From Cololabis saira (Eukaryota > Chordata > Actinopteri > Beloniformes > Belonidae), in contig NC_084596.1 of NCBI RefSeq assembly GCF_033807715.1, forward strand, positions 37,860,958 through 37,924,957: a stretch of 64,000 bases of DNA, read 5' to 3'. Positions 37,215 to 50,325 of this stretch are shown here, in pieces. Made by a program: the position numbers and the translations under genes. The notes under the pieces are model-generated. The model ran no database searches, was not told where the DNA came from, and was given only the letters and a program-made list of their open reading frames with translations. How positions within the stretch are numbered: the stretch's first letter is position 1; the number at the start of each line of letters is the position of its first letter.

Positions 37215-39656
37215 AAAAAGGACAACCAATCAGAAGAAGGGGCGGGGCTAATTCAGGCCAATGAAGTTCAAGGACTCCATAAAGAATCTGATGACACCAC
37301 CCACGACTCTCTATGTCAAACCATTCAAAAGTTATAGCAGAAAATCGGGACAACCAATCAGAAGAAGGGGCGGGGCTAATTAAGGCCAACGAAGCTTAAG
37401 GACTCATTACAGAGTCCCATGACACCACCCACGACTCTCTATGTGAAACCATTCAAAAGTTATGGCAGAGAAAAGTATTCTAGGGGGCGCTGTTGAGCCG
37501 TTAGGCCACGCCCATTAATGCAAACCATGAAATATCACATTTATCGCCAGGCCTGGCTTGGTGCAAATTTTGGTGACTTTTGGAGAACTATCAAATATGG
37601 ACCAATCAGATGAAGGGTGGGTGCGCTTTTTCGCGTCTAGCGTCGCCACGGTAACACTTTTGAAAGAGAAAAGTAATGCGTGGTGTCGCACGATGGAGAC
37701 ACACATTTTGGTGTATAACACACCTGGGTGCACGTTACGGTTCGGGCTGAATTAACTGCCGAAGGAATGGCATAAATTGTGCCAAAATTACACAATTAAT
37801 TCAAAATGGCCGACTTCCTGTTCGGTTTCGGCCATGGCTCCAAGAGACTTTTCTTTAAGTTGCGACATGATACAGGTGTGTACCGATTTTCGTGCATGTA
37901 CGTCAAACCGTATTGTGGGGCTTGAGGCACAAAGTTTTCTAGGGGGCGCTGTTGAGCCATTTTGCCACGCCCATTAATGCAAACCATGAAATATCAAATT
38001 TATCGCCAGGCCTGGCTTGCATGCCAAATTTGGTGCCTTTTGGGGAACTATCAAATATGGACCAATCAGATGAAGGGGGGGTGCGCTTGTTGGCGTCTAG
38101 CGTCGCCACGGTAACACTTTGGAAAGAGAAAAGTAATGCGTGTAGTCGCAGGATGGAGACGCACATTTTGATGTATAACACATCTGGGTTCACGATACGG
38201 TTCGAGCTGAATTAACTCTCGAAGGAATGGCATATATTGCTCCAAAATTACGCAATTAATTCAGAATGTTCATAATGGCCGACTTCCTGTTCGGTTTCGG
38301 CCATGGCGCCAAGAGACTTTTCTTTTAGTTGCGACATGATACAGGAGTGTGCCAACTTTCGTTCATGTACGTCAAAGCGTATTATGGGGCTTGAGGCGCA
38401 AAGTTTTTTCTGTCTGAACCAACCAGATGAAGGGTGGGCGCGCTTTTTGGCGTCTAGCGTCGCCACGGTAACGCTTTTGAAAGAGAAAAGTAATGCGGGT
38501 GGTCGCAGGATGGAGACGCACATTTTGATGTATAACACACCTGGGTGCACGTTACGGTTCGGGCTGAATTAACTTTCGAAGGAATGGCATAAATTTCGCC
38601 AAAATGACGCGACTAATTCAAAATGGCCGACTTCCTGTTCGGTTTCGGGCATGACGCCAAGAGACTTTTCTTTAAGTTGTCCCATGATACAGGTGTGTAC
38701 CGACTTTCGTGCATGTACGTCAAACCGTATCGTGGGGCTTGAGGCACAAAGTTTTCTAGGGGGCGCTGTTGAGCCATTTTGCCACGCCCATTAATGCAAA
38801 CCATTAAATATCAAATTTTTCGCCAGGCCTGACTTGCATGCAAAATTTGGTGACTTTTTGGGCATGTTAAGGGGGGCAAAAAGGCCTTCACTTTGTCAGG
38901 AAAATAATAATAATAATAATTAAAGCTGCAAGCAGCAATGAACGGGCCCTCGCACTCACGTCAACCGCCCCCCATAAGCATATCAGAAATGACACCACCC
39001 ACGACTTCCTATGTCAAACCCTTCAAAAGTTATAGCAGAAAAAAGGGACGACCAGTCAGAAGAAGGGGCGGGGCTAATTCAGGGCAAAGAAGATCAAGGA
39101 CTCAATGCCGAGTCCCATGACACCACCCACGACTCTCTATGTCAAACCTTTCAAAAGTTATGGCAGAAAAAAGTTTTCTAGGGGGCGCTGTTGAGCCGTG
39201 AGGACACGCCCATTAATGCAAACCATGAAAAAAAAATCAGATCACTCAAATGAACGACGATCATACAGTACAGCTGTATCTCATGGTCCAGAATGTATGA
39301 TATTATATTAATCTATTATACCATATTATATTACATGTTGTTATTTCATATTAGCGTACCCAGTAATATAGCATATTGTATTATTGCATTGTATGTTGCT
39401 TCATTTCATATATTTTTGACTGTATTATATTGTAAAATTATATATCATAGCGATTGCATTATTATATAATTTCAATGTATAACACTAATATACAATTCCT
39501 CACACACACTCCTTCCAAATGTTTCTTTTTTTTCTCCATTATGACAATTGTATGCTGTCATCCGTTATGTTTTTTGTTTTTAAGCTTGTTATGTCTGTTA
39601 TTCAAATATATTAATACATTCATTAATATGCTATACTGTATTTTGTATTGTGTATA

Positions 39657-39657
39657 T

Positions 39658-39756
<99 letters not shown>

Positions 39757-39760
39757 ATAC
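39657..39760. repeat. GT/AT/GT compound microsatellite, U3
   Basis: The same locus as in U2, but with only about 17 bases of GT on the left and about 66 bases of AT. Confidence 0.95.
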
Positions 39761-39976
39761 CTGAAGTGTGACTACCTGCAGAACGTATTTTAGCATGAAA
39801 GCTTGCATATTTAACGTACATCAAGCATCCTGTATCATAGCTACATGTCTGCCGTTTGTAACAAAGCAAACCGCGTGAAAATCGGTTGAAAATCAAGTGA
39901 GTTATAGTTATTTTACTTATGCAGACACCTCCTTCCACAATAGAAGTGAACGCTCTAGAGTTAAAGCGATACCGAT

Positions 39977-40042
39977 CCAAGATGGCGGCCACGCCCGACG
40001 TTCTCAGGCAGTCAATGCGGCGCCTCGACCAAGATGGCGGCC
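39977..40042 (+). promoter_or_regulatory. Pair of YY1-type motifs, U3
   Basis: The same two 14-mers and 52-base spacing as in U2 (39977-39990 and 40029-40042). Confidence 0.6.
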
Positions 40043-40238
40043 GCGCTGAACATCAGCCCCTCCCCCCGCGGGAGCTGCGCGCGCAAACTCCACTCAAATT
40101 CAAAAGTTATGGCAGAAAATCGGGACAACCAATCAGAAGAAGTGGAAAGAGAAAAGTAATGTGCGTCGTCACAGGACAGAGACGAACATTTTGATGTAAA
40201 AAAAACACAAAAATTGCTGACAAAAATTTTGGCATATC

Positions 40239-40312
40239 AAGCCAGGCTTGAACTCTCGACCTCTGGCAGCAAAGACCGCAATAATCTGGCTGAGCTAAGT
40301 CTCAGCTATTCC
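40239..40312 (-). other. tRNA-like pol III sequence, U3
   Basis: Same as the U2 copy, with the same A-box and B-box motifs and equally degenerate stems. Confidence 0.5.
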
Positions 40313-40436
40313 TTTTATTTGACCTACTGGCTTAGGACAGACCAACATAGCGATAAAATGATGGAACTTTTTTTTCCAATTTTTTTAAATATTTGTAAGT
40401 TATAAATATTAGTAAAACCCTACTATTTAAATTATT

Positions 40437-40735
40437 ACTTTTTCTGTAACCATTCTTCCAAGGTTCTAACCGGGCTGAGCCGGGAATATTTCTGAAGTCA
40501 CCACATTACAGGGAGCTGATTGGTCGGGGGGCGGGGCCGTCATCACCCTACTCGCCACTGATTGGTCGGGGGGCGGGGCCGTCATCACCCTACTCGCCAC
40601 TGATTGGTCGGGGGGCGGGGCCGCCATCACCCTACTCGCCACTGATTGGTCAGGGGGCGGGGCCGGCAGACGTTTGAATCAGGAAGCGGGAGTCAGCGCG
40701 AGAGCGACTGGCGGCTCGCGGCAATTTTATTATAA
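40437..40735 (+). mobile_element. Captured MITE fragment, U3
   Basis: As in U2 but with four 42-bp repeats. Confidence 0.8.
40516..40664. repeat. 42-bp minisatellite, 4 copies (U3)
   Basis: Starts at 40516, 40558, 40600 and 40642, with the same unit as in U2. Confidence 0.9.
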
Positions 40736-42511
40736 AAAAAGGACAACCAATCAGAAGAAGGGGCGGGGCTAATTCAGGCCAATGAAGTTCAAGGACTCCA
40801 TAAAGAATCTGATGACACCACCCACGACTCTATGTCAAACCATTCAAAAGTTATAGCAGAAAATCGGGACAACCAATCAGAAGAAGGGGCGGGGCTAATT
40901 AAGGCCAACGAAGCTTAAGGACTCATTACAGAGTCCCATGACACCACCCACGACTCTCTATGTTAAACCATTCAAAAGTTATGGCAGAGAAAAGTATTCT
41001 AGGGGGCGCTGTTGAGCCGTTAGGCCACGCCCATTAATGCAAACCATGAAATATCACATTTATCGCCAGGCCTGGCTTGCATGCAAATTTTGGTGACTTT
41101 TGGAGAACTATCAAATATGGACCAATCAGATGAAGGGTGGGTGCGCTTTTTCGCGTCTAGCGTCGCCACGGTAACACTTTTGAAAGAGAAAAGTAATGCG
41201 TGGTGTCGCACGATGGAGACGCACATTTTGGTGTATAACACACCTGGGTGCACGTTACGGTTCGGGCTGAATTAACTGCCGAAGGAATGGCATAAATTGT
41301 GCCAAAATTACACAATTAATTCAAAATGGCTGACTTCCTGTTCGGTTTCGGCCATGGCTCCAAGAGACTTTTCTTTAAGTTGCGACATGATACAGGTGTG
41401 TACCGATTTTCGTGCATGTACGTCAAACCGTATCGTGGGGCTTGAGGCACAAAGTTTTCCGGGGGGCGCTGTTGAGCCATTTTGCCACGCCCATTAATGC
41501 AAACCATGAAACATCAAATTTATCGCCAGGCCTGACTTGCATGCCAAATTTGGTGCCTTTTGGGGAACTATCAAATATGGACCAATCAGATGAAGGGGGG
41601 GTGCGCTTGTTGGCGTCTAGCATCGCCACGGTAACACTTTCGAAAGAGAAAAGTAATGCGTGTAGTCGCAGGATGGAGACGCACATTTTGATGTATAACA
41701 CATCTGGGTTCACGATACGGTTCGGGCTGAATTAACTCTCGAAGGAATGGCATATATTGCTCCAAAATTACGCAATAATTCAGAATGTTCAAAATGGCCG
41801 ACTTCCTGTTCGGTTTCGGCCATGGCGCCAAGAGACTTTTCTTTTAGTTGCGACATGATACAGGTGTGTACCGATTTTCGTTCATGTACGTCAAACCGTA
41901 TTATGGGGCTTGAGGCACAAAGTTTTTTCTGTTGAACCAATCAGATGAAGGGTGGGCGCGCTTTTTGGCGTCTAGCGCCGCCACGGTAACGCTTTTGAAA
42001 GAGAAAAGTAATGCGTGTTGTCGCAGGATGGAGACGCACATTTTGATGTATAACACACTTGGGGGCACGTTACGGTTCGGGCTGAATTAACTTTCGAAGG
42101 AATGGCATAAATTTCGCCAAAATGACACGACTAATTCAAAATGGCCGACATCCTGTTCGGTTTCGGGCATGACCCCAAGAGACTTTTGTTTAAGTTGTCC
42201 CATGATACAGGTGTGTACTGATTTTCGTGCATGTACGTCAAATCGTATCGTGGGGCTTGAGGCACAAAGTTTTCTGGGGGGCGCTGTTGAGCCATTTTGC
42301 CACGCCCATTAATGCAAACCTTTAAATATCAAATTTTTCGCCAGGCCTGACTAGGGTGCAAAATTTGGTGACTTTTTGGGCATGTTAAGGGGGGCAAAAA
42401 GGCCTTCACTTTGTCAGGAAAATAATAATAATAATAATAATTAAAGCTGCAAGCAGCGATGAACGGGCCCTCGCACTCACCGCCACCGCCCCCCATAAGC
42501 ATATCAGAATT

Positions 42512-43600
42512 GACACCACCCATGACTTCCTATATCAAACCATTCAAAAGATATAGCAGAAAAAAGGGACAACCAATCAGAAGAAGGGGCGGGGCTAATT
42601 CAGGCCAATGAAGGTCAAGGACTCCATACAGAGTCTGATGACACCACCCACGACTCTCTATGTCAAACCATTCAAAAGTTATAGCAGAAAATCGGGACAA
42701 CCAATCAGAAAAAGGGGCGGGGCTAATTAAGGCCAACGAAGCTTAAGAAGTCATTACAGAGTCCCATGACACCACCCACGACTCTCTATGTCAAACCATT
42801 CAAAAGTTATAGCAGAAAATCGGGACAACCAATCAGAAGAAGGGGCGGGGCTAATTAAGGCCAACGAAACTTAAGAACTCTTTACAGAGTCCCATAACAC
42901 AGCCCACGACTTCCTATGTCAAACCATTAAAAAGTAATAGCAGAAAAAAGGGACAACCAATGACAAGAAGGGGCGGGGCTAATTCAGGCCAATGAAGGTC
43001 AAGGACTCCATACAGAATCTGATGACAACACCCACGACTCTCTATGTTAAACCATTCCAAAGTTATAGCAGAAAATCGGGACAACCAATCAGAATAAGGG
43101 GCGGGGCTAATTAAGGCCAACGAAGCTTAAGAACTCAGTACAAAGTCCCATGCCACCACCCACGACTTCCTATGTCAAACCATTTAAAAGTTATAGCAGA
43201 AAAAAGGGACAACCAATCAGAAGAAGAGGCGGGGCTAATTCAGGCCAATGAAGGTCAAGGGCTCCATAAAGAATCTGATTACACCACCCACGACTCTCTA
43301 TGTCAAACCATTCCAAAGTTGTAGCAGAAAGTCGGGACAACCAATCAGAAGAAGGGGCGGGGCTAATTAAGGCTAACGAAGCTTAAGGACTCATTACAGA
43401 GTCCCAGGACACCACCCACGACTTCCTATGTCAAACCATTCAAAAGTTATAGCAGAAAAAAGGGACAACCAATCAGAAGAAGGGACGGGGCTAATTAAGG
43501 CCAACAAAGCTTGAGGACTCATTACAGAGTCCCATGACACCACCCACGACTCTCTATGTCAAACCATTCAAAAGTTATGGCAGATAAAAGTATTCTAGGG
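42512..43600. repeat. 128-bp A-subrepeat tract with CCAAT and GC boxes
   Basis: Nine copies run at an exact 128-bp period. Nearly every copy carries CAACCAATCAGAAGAAGG joined to GGGCGGGGCTAATT, that is, an NF-Y-type CCAAT box 10 bases before an Sp1-type GC box. The same tract, with 2 to 6 copies, occurs in the other units. One copy (42960) has CCAATGAC in place of CCAATCAG. Length and spacing are conserved more strictly than sequence. Confidence 0.85.
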
Positions 43601-45029
43601 GGCGCTGTTGAGCCGTTAGGCCACGCCCATTAATGCAAACCATGAAATATCAAATATCAAGTCTGGCTTGCATGCAAAATTTGGTGACTTTTGGAGAACT
43701 ATCAAATATGGACCAATCAGATGAAGGGGGGGCGCACCTTTTGGCGTCTAGCGTCGCCACGGTAACACTTTTGAAAGAGAAAAGTAATGCGCATAGTTGC
43801 AGGATGGAGATGCACATTTTGATGTATAACACACTTGGGGACACGTTACGGTTTGGGCTGAATTAACTGCCGAAGGAATGGCATAAATTTTGCCAAAATG
43901 ACACGATTAATTCAAAATGGCCGACATCCTGTTAGGTTTCGGGCATGACCCCAAGAGACTTTTCTTTAAGTTGTGCCATGATACAGGTGTGTAGCGATTC
44001 TCGTGCATGTACGTCAAACCGTATTGTGGGGCTTGAGGCACAAAGTTTTCCGGGGGGCGCTGTTGAACCATTTTGCCACGCCCATTAATGCAAACAATGA
44101 AATATCAAATTTATCGCCAGGCCTGGCTTGCATGCCAAATTTGGTGCCTTTTGGGGAACTATCAAATATGGACCAATCAGATGAAGGGGGGGTGCGCTTG
44201 TTGGTGTCTAGCGTCGCCACGGTAACACTTTTGAAAGAGAAAAGTAATGCGTGTAGTCGCAGGATGGAGACGCACATTTTGATGTATAACACATCTGGGT
44301 TCACGATACGGTTCGGGCTGAATTAACCCTCGAAAGAATGGCATATATTGCTCCAAAATTACGCAATTAATTCAGAATGTTCAAAATGGCCGACTTCCTG
44401 TTCGGTTTCGGCCATGGCGCCAAGAGACTTTTCTTTTAGTTGCGACATAATACAGGAGTGTACCGATTTTTCGTTCATGTACGTCAAACCGTATTATGGG
44501 GCTTGAGGCACAAAGTTTTTTCTGTCGAACCAATCAGATGAAGGGTGGGCGCGCTTTTTGGCGTCTAGGGCCGCCACGGTAACGCTTTTGAAAGAGAAAA
44601 GTAATGCGTGTTGTCGCAGGACGGAGACGCACATTTTGATGTATAACACACCTGGGTGCACGTTACGGTTCGGGCTGAATTAACTTTCGAAGGAATGGCA
44701 TAAATTTCGCCAAAATGACACAACTAATTCAAAATGGCCGACTTCCTGTTCGGTTTCGGGCATGACGCCAAGAGACTTTTCTTTCAGTTGCGCCATGATA
44801 CAGGTGTGTACCGATTTTCGTGCATGTACGTCAAACCGTATCGTGGGGCTTGAGGCACAAAGTTTTCAAGGGGGCGCTGCTGAGCCATTTTGCCACGCCC
44901 ATTAATGCAAACCATTAAATATCAAATTTTTCGCCAGGCCTGACTAGGGTGCAAAATTTGGTGACTTTTTGGGCATGTTAAGGGGGGCAAAAAGGCCTTC
45001 ACTTTGTCAGGAAAATAATAATAATAATA

Positions 45030-45144
45030 AAAATTCCTGCAAATACAATAGGGCCTTCGCACTGCAAGTGCTCGGGCCCTAATAATAATAATAAAAATTC
45101 CTGCAAATACAATAGGGCCTTCGCACTGCAAGTGCTCGGGCCCT
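45030..45144 (+). repeat. Two 51-bp hairpin modules at the end of U4
   Basis: Copies at 45030-45080 and 45094-45144 are separated by (TAA)n. Each contains AGGGCC-TTC-GCACT-GCA-AGTGC-TC-GGGCCCT, which folds into a strong hairpin, preceded by AAAATTCCTGCAAATACAAT. Confidence 0.85.
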
Positions 45145-46015
45145 AATTAAAGCTGCAAGCAGCAATGAACGGGCCCTCGCACTCACGTCAACCGCCCCCC
45201 ATAAGCATATCAGAAATGACACCACCCACGACTTCCTATGTCAAACCCTTCAAAAGTTATAGCAGAAAAAAGGGACGACCAGTCAGAAGAAGGGGCGGGG
45301 CTAATTCAGGGCAAAGAAGATCAAGGACTCATTACAGAGTCCCATGACACCACCCACGACTCTCTATGTCAAAACATTCAAAAGTTATAGCAGAAAATAG
45401 GGACAACCAATCAGAAAAAGGGACTGGGCTAATTGTCACCAATTATGGTCAAGGACTCAATGCCGAGTCCCATGACACCACCCACGACTCTCTATGTCAA
45501 ACCTTTCAAAAGTTATGGCAGAAAAAAGTATTCTAGGGGGCGCTGTTGAGCCGTGAGGACACGCCCATTAATGCAAACCATGAAAAAAAAAATCAGATCA
45601 CTCAAATGAACGACGATCATACAGTACAGCTGTATCTCATGGTCCAGAATGTATGATATTATATTAATCTATTATACCATATTATATTACATGTTGTTAT
45701 TTCATATTAGCGTACCCAGTAATATAGCATATTGTATTATTGCATTGTATGTTGCTTCATTTCATATATTTTTGACTGTATTATATTGTAAAATTATATA
45801 TCATAGCAATTGCATTATTATATAATTTCAATTTATAACACTAATATACAATTCCTCACACACACACTCCTTCCAAATGTTTCTTTTTTTTCTCCATTAT
45901 GACAATTGTATGCTGACATCCGTTATGTTTTTTGTTTTTAAGCTTGTTATGTCTGTTATTCAAATATATTAATACATTCATTAATATGCTATACTGTATT
46001 TTGTATTGTGTATAT

Positions 46016-46024
46016 TGTGTGTGC

Positions 46025-46118
<94 letters not shown>

Positions 46119-46120
46119 AT
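46016..46120. repeat. GT/AT/GT compound microsatellite, U5
   Basis: About 24 bases of GT with one GC interruption, then about 62 bases of AT, then GT. Confidence 0.95.
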
Positions 46121-46338
46121 ACCTGAAGTGTGACTACCTGCAGAACGTATTTTAGCATGAAAGCTTGCATATTTAACGTACATCAAGCATCCTGTATCAT
46201 AGCTACATGTCTGCCGTTTGTAACAAAGCAAACCGCGTGAAAATCGGTTGAAAATCAAGTGAGTTATAGTTATTTTACTTATGCAGACACCTCCTTCCAC
46301 AATAGAAGTGAACGCTCTAGAGTTAAAGCGATACCGAT

Positions 46339-46404
46339 CCAAGATGGCGGCCACGCCCGACGTTCTCAGGCAGTCAATGCGGCGCCTCGACCAAGATGGC
46401 GGCC
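46339..46404 (+). promoter_or_regulatory. Pair of YY1-type motifs, U5
   Basis: The same two 14-mers and 52-base spacing as in U2 (46339-46352 and 46391-46404). Confidence 0.6.
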
Positions 46405-46600
46405 GCGCTGAACATCAGCCCCTCCCCCCGCGGGAGCTGCGCGCGCAAACTCCACTGAAATTCAAAAGTTATGGCAGAAAATCGGGACAACCAATCAGAA
46501 GAAGGGGAAAGAGAAAAGTAATGTGCGTCGTCACAGGACAGAGACGAACATTTTGATGTAAAAAAAACACAAAAGTTGCTGACAAAAATTTTGGCATTTC

Positions 46601-46674
46601 AAGCCAGGCTTGAACTCTCGACCTCTGGCAGCAAAGACCGCAATAATGTGGCTGAGCTAAGTCTCAGCTATTCC
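46601..46674 (-). other. tRNA-like pol III sequence, U5
   Basis: Same as the U2 copy with a few substitutions outside the A and B boxes. Confidence 0.5.
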
Positions 46675-46798
46675 TTTCATCTGACCTACTGGCTTAGGAC
46701 AGACCAACATAGCGATAAAATGTCTGGAACTTTTTTTTCCTAATTTTTTAAATATTTGTAAGTTATAAATATTAGTAAAACCCTACTATTTAAATTAT

Positions 46799-47055
46799 TA
46801 CTTTTTCTGTAACCATTCTGCCAAGGTTGTAACCGGGCTGAGCCGGGAATATTTCTGAAGTCACCACATTACAGGGAGCTGATTGGTCGGGGGGCGGGGC
46901 CGTCATCACCCTACTCGCCACTGATTGGTCGGGGGCGGGGCCGCCATCACCCTACTCGCCACTGATTGGTCAGGGGGCGGGGCCGGCAGACGTTTGAATA
47001 AGGAAGCGGGAGTCAGCGCGAGAGCGACTGGCGGCTCGCGGCAATTTTATTATAA
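46799..47055 (+). mobile_element. Captured MITE fragment, U5
   Basis: As in U2, with three 42-bp repeats. Confidence 0.8.
46879..46984. repeat. 42-bp minisatellite, 3 copies (U5)
   Basis: Starts at 46879, 46921 and 46962; the second copy is one base short. Confidence 0.9.
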
Positions 47056-49765
47056 AAAAAGGACAACCAATCAGAAGAAGGGGCGGGGCTAATTCAGGCC
47101 AATGAAGTTCAAGGACTCCATAAAGAATCTGATGACACCACCCACGACTCTCTATGTCAAACCATTCAAAAGTTATAGCAGAAAATCGGGACAACCAATC
47201 AGAAGAAGGGGCGGGGCTAATTAAGGCCAACGAAGCTTAAGGACTCATTACAGAATCCCATGACACCACCCACGACTCTCTATGTCAAACCATTCAAAAG
47301 TTATGGCAGAGAAAAGTATTCTAGGGGGCGCTGTTGAGCCGTTAGGCCACGCCCATTAATGCAAACCATGAAATATCACATTTATCGCCAGGCCTGGCTT
47401 GCATGCAAATTTTGGTGACTTTTGGAGAACTATCAAATATGGACCAATCAGATGAAGGGTGGGTGCGCTTTTTCGCGTCTAGCATCGCCACGGTAACACT
47501 TTTGAAAGAGAAAAGTAATGCGTGGTGTCGCACGATGGAGACGCACATTTTGGTGTATAACACACCTGGGTGCACGTTACGGTTCGGGCTGAATTAACTG
47601 CCGAAGGAATGGCATAAATTGTGCCAAAATTACACAATTAATTCAAAATGGCTGACTTCCTGTTCGGTTTCGGCCATGGCTCCAAGAGACTTTTCTTTAA
47701 GTTGCGACATGATACAGGTGTGTACCGTTTTTCGTGCATGTACGTCAAACCGTATTGTGGGGCTTGAGGCACAAAGTTTTCCGGGGGGCGCTGTTGAGCC
47801 ATTTTGCCACGCCCATTAATGCAAACCATGAAATATCAAATTTATCGCCAGGCCTGGCTTGCATGCAAAATTTGGTGCCTTTTGGGGAACTATCAAATAT
47901 GGACCAATCAGATGAAGGGGGGGTGCGCTTGTTGGCGTCTAGCATCGCCACGGTAACACTTTCGAAAGAGAAAAGTAATGCGTGTAGTCGCAGGATGGAG
48001 ACGCACATTTTGATGTATAACACATCTGGGTTCACGATACGGTTCGGGCTGAATTAACTCTCGAAGGAATGGCATATATTGCTCCAAAATTACGCAATTA
48101 ATTCAGAATGTTCAAAATGGCCGACTTCCTGTTCGGTTTCGGCCATGGCGCCAAGAGACTTTTCTTTTAGTTGCGACATGATACAGGTGTGTACCGATTT
48201 TCGTTCATGTACGTCAAACCGTATTATGGGGCTTGAGGCACAAAGTTTTTTCTGTTGAACCAATCAGATGAAGGGTGGGCGCGCTTTTTGGCGTCTAGCG
48301 CCGCCACGGTAACGCTTTTGAAAGAGAAAAGTAATGCGTGTTGTCGCAGGATGGAGACGCACATTTTGATATATAACACACTTGGGGGCATGTTACGGTT
48401 CGGGCTGAATTAACTTTCGAAGGAATGGCATAAATTTCGCCAAAATGACACGACTAATTCAAAATGGCCGACTTCCTGTTCGGTTTCGGGCATGACGCCA
48501 AGAGACTTTTCTTTCAGTTGCGCCATGATACAGGTGTGTACCGATTTTCGTGCATGTACGTCAAACCGTATCGTGGGGCTTGAGGCACAAAGTTTTCAAG
48601 GGGGCGCTGTTGAGCCAATTTGCCACGCCCATTAATGGAAACCATTAAATATCAAATTTTTCGCCAGGCCTGACTAGGGTGCAAAATTTGGTGACTTTTT
48701 GGGCATGTTAAGGGGGGCAAAAAGGCCTTCACTTTGTCAGGAAAATAATAATAATAATAATAATAATAATAATTAAAGCTGCAAGCAGCGATGAACGGGC
48801 CCTCGCACTCACGGCCACCGCCCCCCATAAGTATCAGAAATGACACCACCCACGACTTCCTATGTCAAACCATTGAAAAGTTATAGCAGAAAAAAGGGAC
48901 AACCAATCAGAAGAAGGGGCGGGGCTAATTCAGGCCAATGAAGGTCAAGGACTCCATACAGAGTCTGATGACACCACCCACGACTCTCCATGTCAAACCA
49001 TTCAAAAGTTATAGCAGGAAATAGGGACAACCAATCAAAAGAAGGGGCGGGGCTAATTTTCACCAATTATGGTCAAGGACTCAATACCGAGTCCCATGAC
49101 ACCACCCATGACTCTTTATGTCAAACCATTCAAAAGTTATGGCAGAGAAAAGTTTTCCGGGGGGTGCTGTTGAGCCATTTTGCCACGCCCATTAATGCAA
49201 ACCATGAAATATCAAATTTATCACCAGGCCTGGCTTGCATGCAAAATTTGGTGACTTTTGGAGAACTATCAAATATGGACCAATCCGATTAAGGGGGCAC
49301 GCTTTTTGGCGTCTAGCATCGCCACGGTAACACTTTTGAAAGAGAAAAGTAATGCGCGTAGTCGCAAGATGGAGACGCACATTTTGAGGTATAAGTCACC
49401 TGGATGCACGTTACGGTTCGGGCCGTATTAATTGCCGAAGGAATGGCATTAATTGCGCCAAAATTACACAATTAATTCAAAATGGCCGACTTCCTGTTCA
49501 ATTTCGGCCATGGCGCCAAGAGACTTTTCTTTAAGTTGCGACATGATACAGGTGTGTACCGATTTTCGTTCATGTACGTCAAACCGTATTATGGGGCTTG
49601 AGGCTCAAAGTTTTTTCCCTCTGAACCAATCAGATGAAGGGTGGGCGCACTTTTTGGTGTCTAGCGTTGCCGCGGTAACGCTTTTAAATGAGAAAAGTAA
49701 TGTGCGTCGTTGCAGGACAGGGACGCACATATTGATGTAGAAAAAAAAAATTGCTGACAAAAAAG

Positions 49766-49840
49766 TCTGGATACTGCGGGAATCGAACTCTGATCTCTGA
49801 CACCAAAGACGGGAACACTCTGGCTGAGCTAAGACTCAGC
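49766..49840 (-). other. tRNA-like pol III sequence, U6 (best preserved)
   Basis: The minus strand reads CTTAGCTCAGCCAGAGTG, with a D arm that still pairs (GCTC with GAGT), and AGTTCGATTCCCG, a near-ideal B box. The anticodon and T stems are still imperfect. This copy differs clearly from those in U2, U3 and U5 and looks closer to a source tRNA. Confidence 0.55.
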
Positions 49841-49980
49841 TTCTCATTTCTATTTGACCTACTGACTTAGGAGAGACCAACATATCGATATTTAGTAATG
49901 TAAGTCTGGAGCTGTTTTTTCTAATTTTTTAAAATATTTGTAAGTTATAAATATTAGTAAAACCCAACTATTTTAATTAT

Positions 49981-50325
49981 TACTTTTTCTGTAACCATTC
50001 TGCCAAGGTTGTAACCGGGCTGAGCTGGGAATATTTCTGACGTCACCACATTACAGGGAGCTGATTGGTCGGGGGGCGGGGCCGTCATCACCCTACTCGC
50101 CACTGATTGGTCGGGGGGCGGGGCCGTCATCACCCTACTCGCCACCGATTGGTCGGGGGGCGGGGCCGTCATCACCCTCCGCGCCACTGATTGGTCGGGA
50201 GGCGGGGCCGTCATCACCCTACTCGCCACCGATTGGTCGGGGGGCGGGGCCGGCAGACGTTTGAATCAGGAAGCGGGAGTCAGCGCGAGAGCGACTGGCG
50301 GCTCGTGGCGATTTTATTATAAAAA
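49981..50325 (+). mobile_element. Captured MITE fragment, U6
   Basis: As in U2 but with five 42-bp repeats. One copy has the older TCCGCGCCACTG variant also seen in the MITE at 5.5 kb. Confidence 0.8.
50061..50251. repeat. 42-bp minisatellite, 5 copies (U6)
   Basis: Starts at 50061, 50103, 50145, 50187 and 50229. Because 42 is a multiple of three, it creates a repetitive minus-strand open frame that should not be taken for a protein. Confidence 0.9.

Larger units (their letters stand above)
38918..42439 (+). repeat. Array unit U3 (long form)
   Basis: About 3.52 kb with the same order of parts as U2 but one fewer A subrepeat at its start and four 42-bp repeats instead of three. Single-base differences from U2 are sparse across the AT-rich block, whereas the microsatellite lengths differ strongly. 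Confidence 0.85.
42439..45145 (+). repeat. Array unit U4 (expanded A-subrepeat form)
   Basis: About 2.7 kb. It lacks the microsatellite, YY1, tRNA-like and MITE blocks. Instead it has nine A subrepeats at exact 128-bp intervals (42512, 42640, 42768, 42896, 43024, 43152, 43280, 43408, 43536). B subrepeats follow, then the tail and two 51-bp hairpin modules. Confidence 0.85.
45145..48771 (+). repeat. Array unit U5 (long form)
   Basis: About 3.63 kb, near-identical to U2 and with the same number of A subrepeats at its start. The GT part of its microsatellite carries a GC interruption, and it has three 42-bp repeats, the second one base short. Confidence 0.85.

Noticed and set aside
42512..43600. 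Regular 128-bp repeats as a possible CRISPR array
   Set aside because: The whole 128-bp unit repeats without unique spacers, there are no cas genes, and the context is a vertebrate genome.
44003..44326. Recurrent 107-aa plus-strand open frames and 96-aa minus-strand frames in the B subrepeats
   Set aside because: They recur only because the DNA repeats. Both strands are open over the same bases, copies gain stops and frameshifts freely, and no protein family is recognised.
49954..50229. Repetitive MTAPPPDQS-type protein on the minus strand
   Set aside because: It is created by the 42-bp minisatellite, whose length is a multiple of three.
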